Shown here piece by piece: positions 4,171 to 5,471 of a stretch of DNA of 5,471 bases (its first letter is position 1; each line of letters opens with the position of its first letter). The DNA comes from an uncultured Clostridia bacterium (GTDB lineage: Bacteria > Bacillota > Clostridia > Christensenellales > UBA1242), in assembly GCA_937914725.1 (NCBI GenBank), contig CALDMJ010000175.1, positions 1 to 5,471 of the forward strand, given 5' to 3'. The translations under genes were made by a program, and so were the position numbers. The notes under the pieces are model-generated. The model was not told the DNA's origin. It did no database searches and saw only the letters and a program-made list of their open reading frames with translations.

Positions 4171-5471
4171 GTGAGTTACATAATCTTTTTGAGCACATTG
4201 GTGCTGCTTGGCGCGATATACTGGGTTGTAAAGCGCACGTCGAAATTCAACGAGCATAAATTTGCGAAAATTTTGTCTTTTGTATTAATGGCAACATTTT
4301 TTGTGTTTTTCTTTGCCAAAAATGGTAATTTGTTAAATGGCGCTTACAGTTTAACGACAAATGCGCCATTTTCCTCGCCGTTTTTGTGTTTTATGGTGGG
4401 CATTGCAATATGGTTCAATTTTGCAAGTGTTATCATTTTAATGATGTATCCTTTTTTCAAATTTAATTTGATAAAAAACTACGCAAAAATATTTTCCTTT
4501 ATTTCAAGCATATTGAGCACGGCGTTGCTTTCGCAGATATCATATACGTTTGCGGGAACATACAGTTGGTCGCTTTGTGGTGCGTTTTTTGAAATAACAA
4601 CGGCAATCTCACTTATGTATAGCACATATTTATTTGTGACAAACAAATTCTTTAGAATGACAAAAAATGAAGTCAAGGAATTTGTAATCGCGCTGCCGAT
4701 TGTTTTACTTATGTCAATGCCGCCATATATTCCTAGTTTGTTTTTTGGCAATGTCGGCAACGGGCTTGTCAAAGGGCTTTTGCTTTATCATAGAATTTAT
4801 CTATATATTGGTATCATATTTCTGTTTGGGATTTATGCACTACTTAAAGAAAAAGAGCCTGAGTACTCGCGAATGTGCTTACTATTTATCTCGCTTGTCA
4901 CCCTCATTTCTTATATGTACAACTACGATTTTTCGTGCTTTGTCACGCCGACATCGTGGCCACTACACCTTTGCAATACCGCAATGTTCATTGTTCCGCT
5001 GTGCTTAGCATTTAGAATGAAAAGGTTGTTTTATTTTACGCTTTTCATAAACGTTTTGGGCGCAGGACTTGCGATGCTCATACCAAACTACAATGAAATG
5101 TGGGGATTTACATCGACCGCAACAGTTCACTTTTGGATAAACCACATAATCGCATTTGCGTTACCGGTGCTTGTGATTTTGCTTGGCATATACGAAAGGC
5201 CAAAACTCAAACAATTTATCTATTCAATGCTATGGTTCTTGGCATACTTTATATTCGTGTTAATTTTAAATGCCTACTTCACAGGCGTGGGAACGCCAAC
5301 TGACTTCTTCTTTATAAATTCGGACTTTATTGCCGACAAGTTGGGGCAATGGGCAAAAGATTTAAGAGATGTTATTCTATCGTTTAAGATTGGGAAACTT
5401 ACGTTCACATTCTATCCACTATATCAATCATTATTTTTCTTGGTTTACTGTTTAATGGGGCTTGGGGTGTG
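4171..5471 (+). CDS. Polytopic membrane protein, YwaF/TMEM164 (TIGR02206-like) family, extended N-terminus; 3' truncated
   Basis: The frame is open from the GTG at 4171 to the window end: 433 visible codons, no stop. The start is supported by AAAGGAG (4159-4165) five bases upstream; the first ATG would cut into the second helix. About a dozen membrane segments are visible, e.g. near residues 2-20, 31-49, 71-95, 106-127, 133-156, 171-192, 208-227, 234-250, 269-285, 287-305, 319-342, 351-370 and 413-433. The C-terminal half matches the YwaF/TMEM164 pattern: WPLHLCN (263-269, with His266 and Cys268), then GAGLAMLIPNY, a VHFWINH segment with His320 and His325, NAYF (367-370), and the DFFFI and LGQWA stretch. 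The human relative TMEM164 has been reported as a phospholipid acyltransferase using Cys and His. Bacterial YwaF proteins are uncharacterised, so an acyltransferase role is only a hypothesis. The first ~200 residues are additional to the usual ~230-240-residue family core. Confidence 0.75.
   Translation, partial: MSYIIFLSTLVLLGAIYWVVKRTSKFNEHKFAKILSFVLMATFFVFFFAKNGNLLNGAYSLTTNAPFSSPFLCFMVGIAIWFNFASVIILMMYPFFKFNLIKNYAKIFSFISSILSTALLSQISYTFAGTYSWSLCGAFFEITTAISLMYSTYLFVTNKFFRMTKNEVKEFVIALPIVLLMSMPPYIPSLFFGNVGNGLVKGLLLYHRIYLYIGIIFLFGIYALLKEKEPEYSRMCLLFISLVTLISYMYNYDFSCFVTPTSWPLHLCNTAMFIVPLCLAFRMKRLFYFTLFINVLGAGLAMLIPNYNEMWGFTSTATVHFWINHIIAFALPVLVILLGIYERPKLKQFIYSMLWFLAYFIFVLILNAYFTGVGTPTDFFFINSDFIADKLGQWAKDLRDVILSFKIGKLTFTFYPLYQSLFFLVYCLMGLGV

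Noticed and set aside
4479..5303. Short reading frames at 4479-4772 (minus), 4700-5008 (plus) and 5100-5303 (plus)
   Set aside because: All lie inside the long YwaF-like reading frame, lack ribosome binding sites and have no recognisable protein features.

Overview
This is an AT-rich window with textbook sigma-A-type promoters, AGGAGG-type ribosome binding sites, a CCA-encoding tRNA and a CwlD-like cell-wall amidase. It fits a low-GC Bacillota, most likely an uncultured, possibly spore-forming member of the Clostridia. That placement is inference from gene content and signals; no taxonomic marker is present.

Layout. (1) 1-394, plus: the C-terminal part of a CwlD/Amidase_3 N-acetylmuramoyl-L-alanine amidase, cut by the window edge. 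Its stop codon lies inside the -35 box of a consensus promoter for (2) 446-1063, plus: a zinc-dependent phospholipase C-like protein ending at a strong hairpin terminator. (3) 1202-1684, minus: a four-helix membrane protein of unknown function with its own promoter, convergent with (2). (4) 1850-2214: a tRNA-Asn(GUU) gene on the minus strand with a consensus promoter and terminator. Two further tandem units with a ~125 bp period lie downstream of it. Each has a terminator-like hairpin preceded, in the direction of tRNA transcription, by a 53-bp element that imitates the acceptor/T-arm half of tRNA-Asn. (5) 2468-3400, plus: a 310-residue protein with an internal duplication, transcribed divergently from the tRNA. 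(6) 3556-4002, minus: a second small four-helix membrane protein, convergent with (5) and sharing its terminator region. (7) 4171 to the window end, plus: a long polytopic membrane protein of the YwaF/TMEM164 (TIGR02206-like) type, starting at GTG and still open at the window edge.

The genes look like independent single-gene transcription units in alternating orientation, each with its own promoter and mostly ending at shared convergent terminators. I see no operon and no common pathway. Wall hydrolysis, the phospholipase-like protein and the three membrane proteins all concern the cell envelope, but that may be coincidence.

The strongest candidate for something undescribed is the tRNA-Asn-linked tandem array. 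Its two minihelix-like elements are 51/53 identical to each other, while the spacers between units have diverged clearly. The other points of note are the two-fold repeat in the 310-residue protein and the roughly 200-residue extra N-terminal membrane region of the YwaF-like protein.
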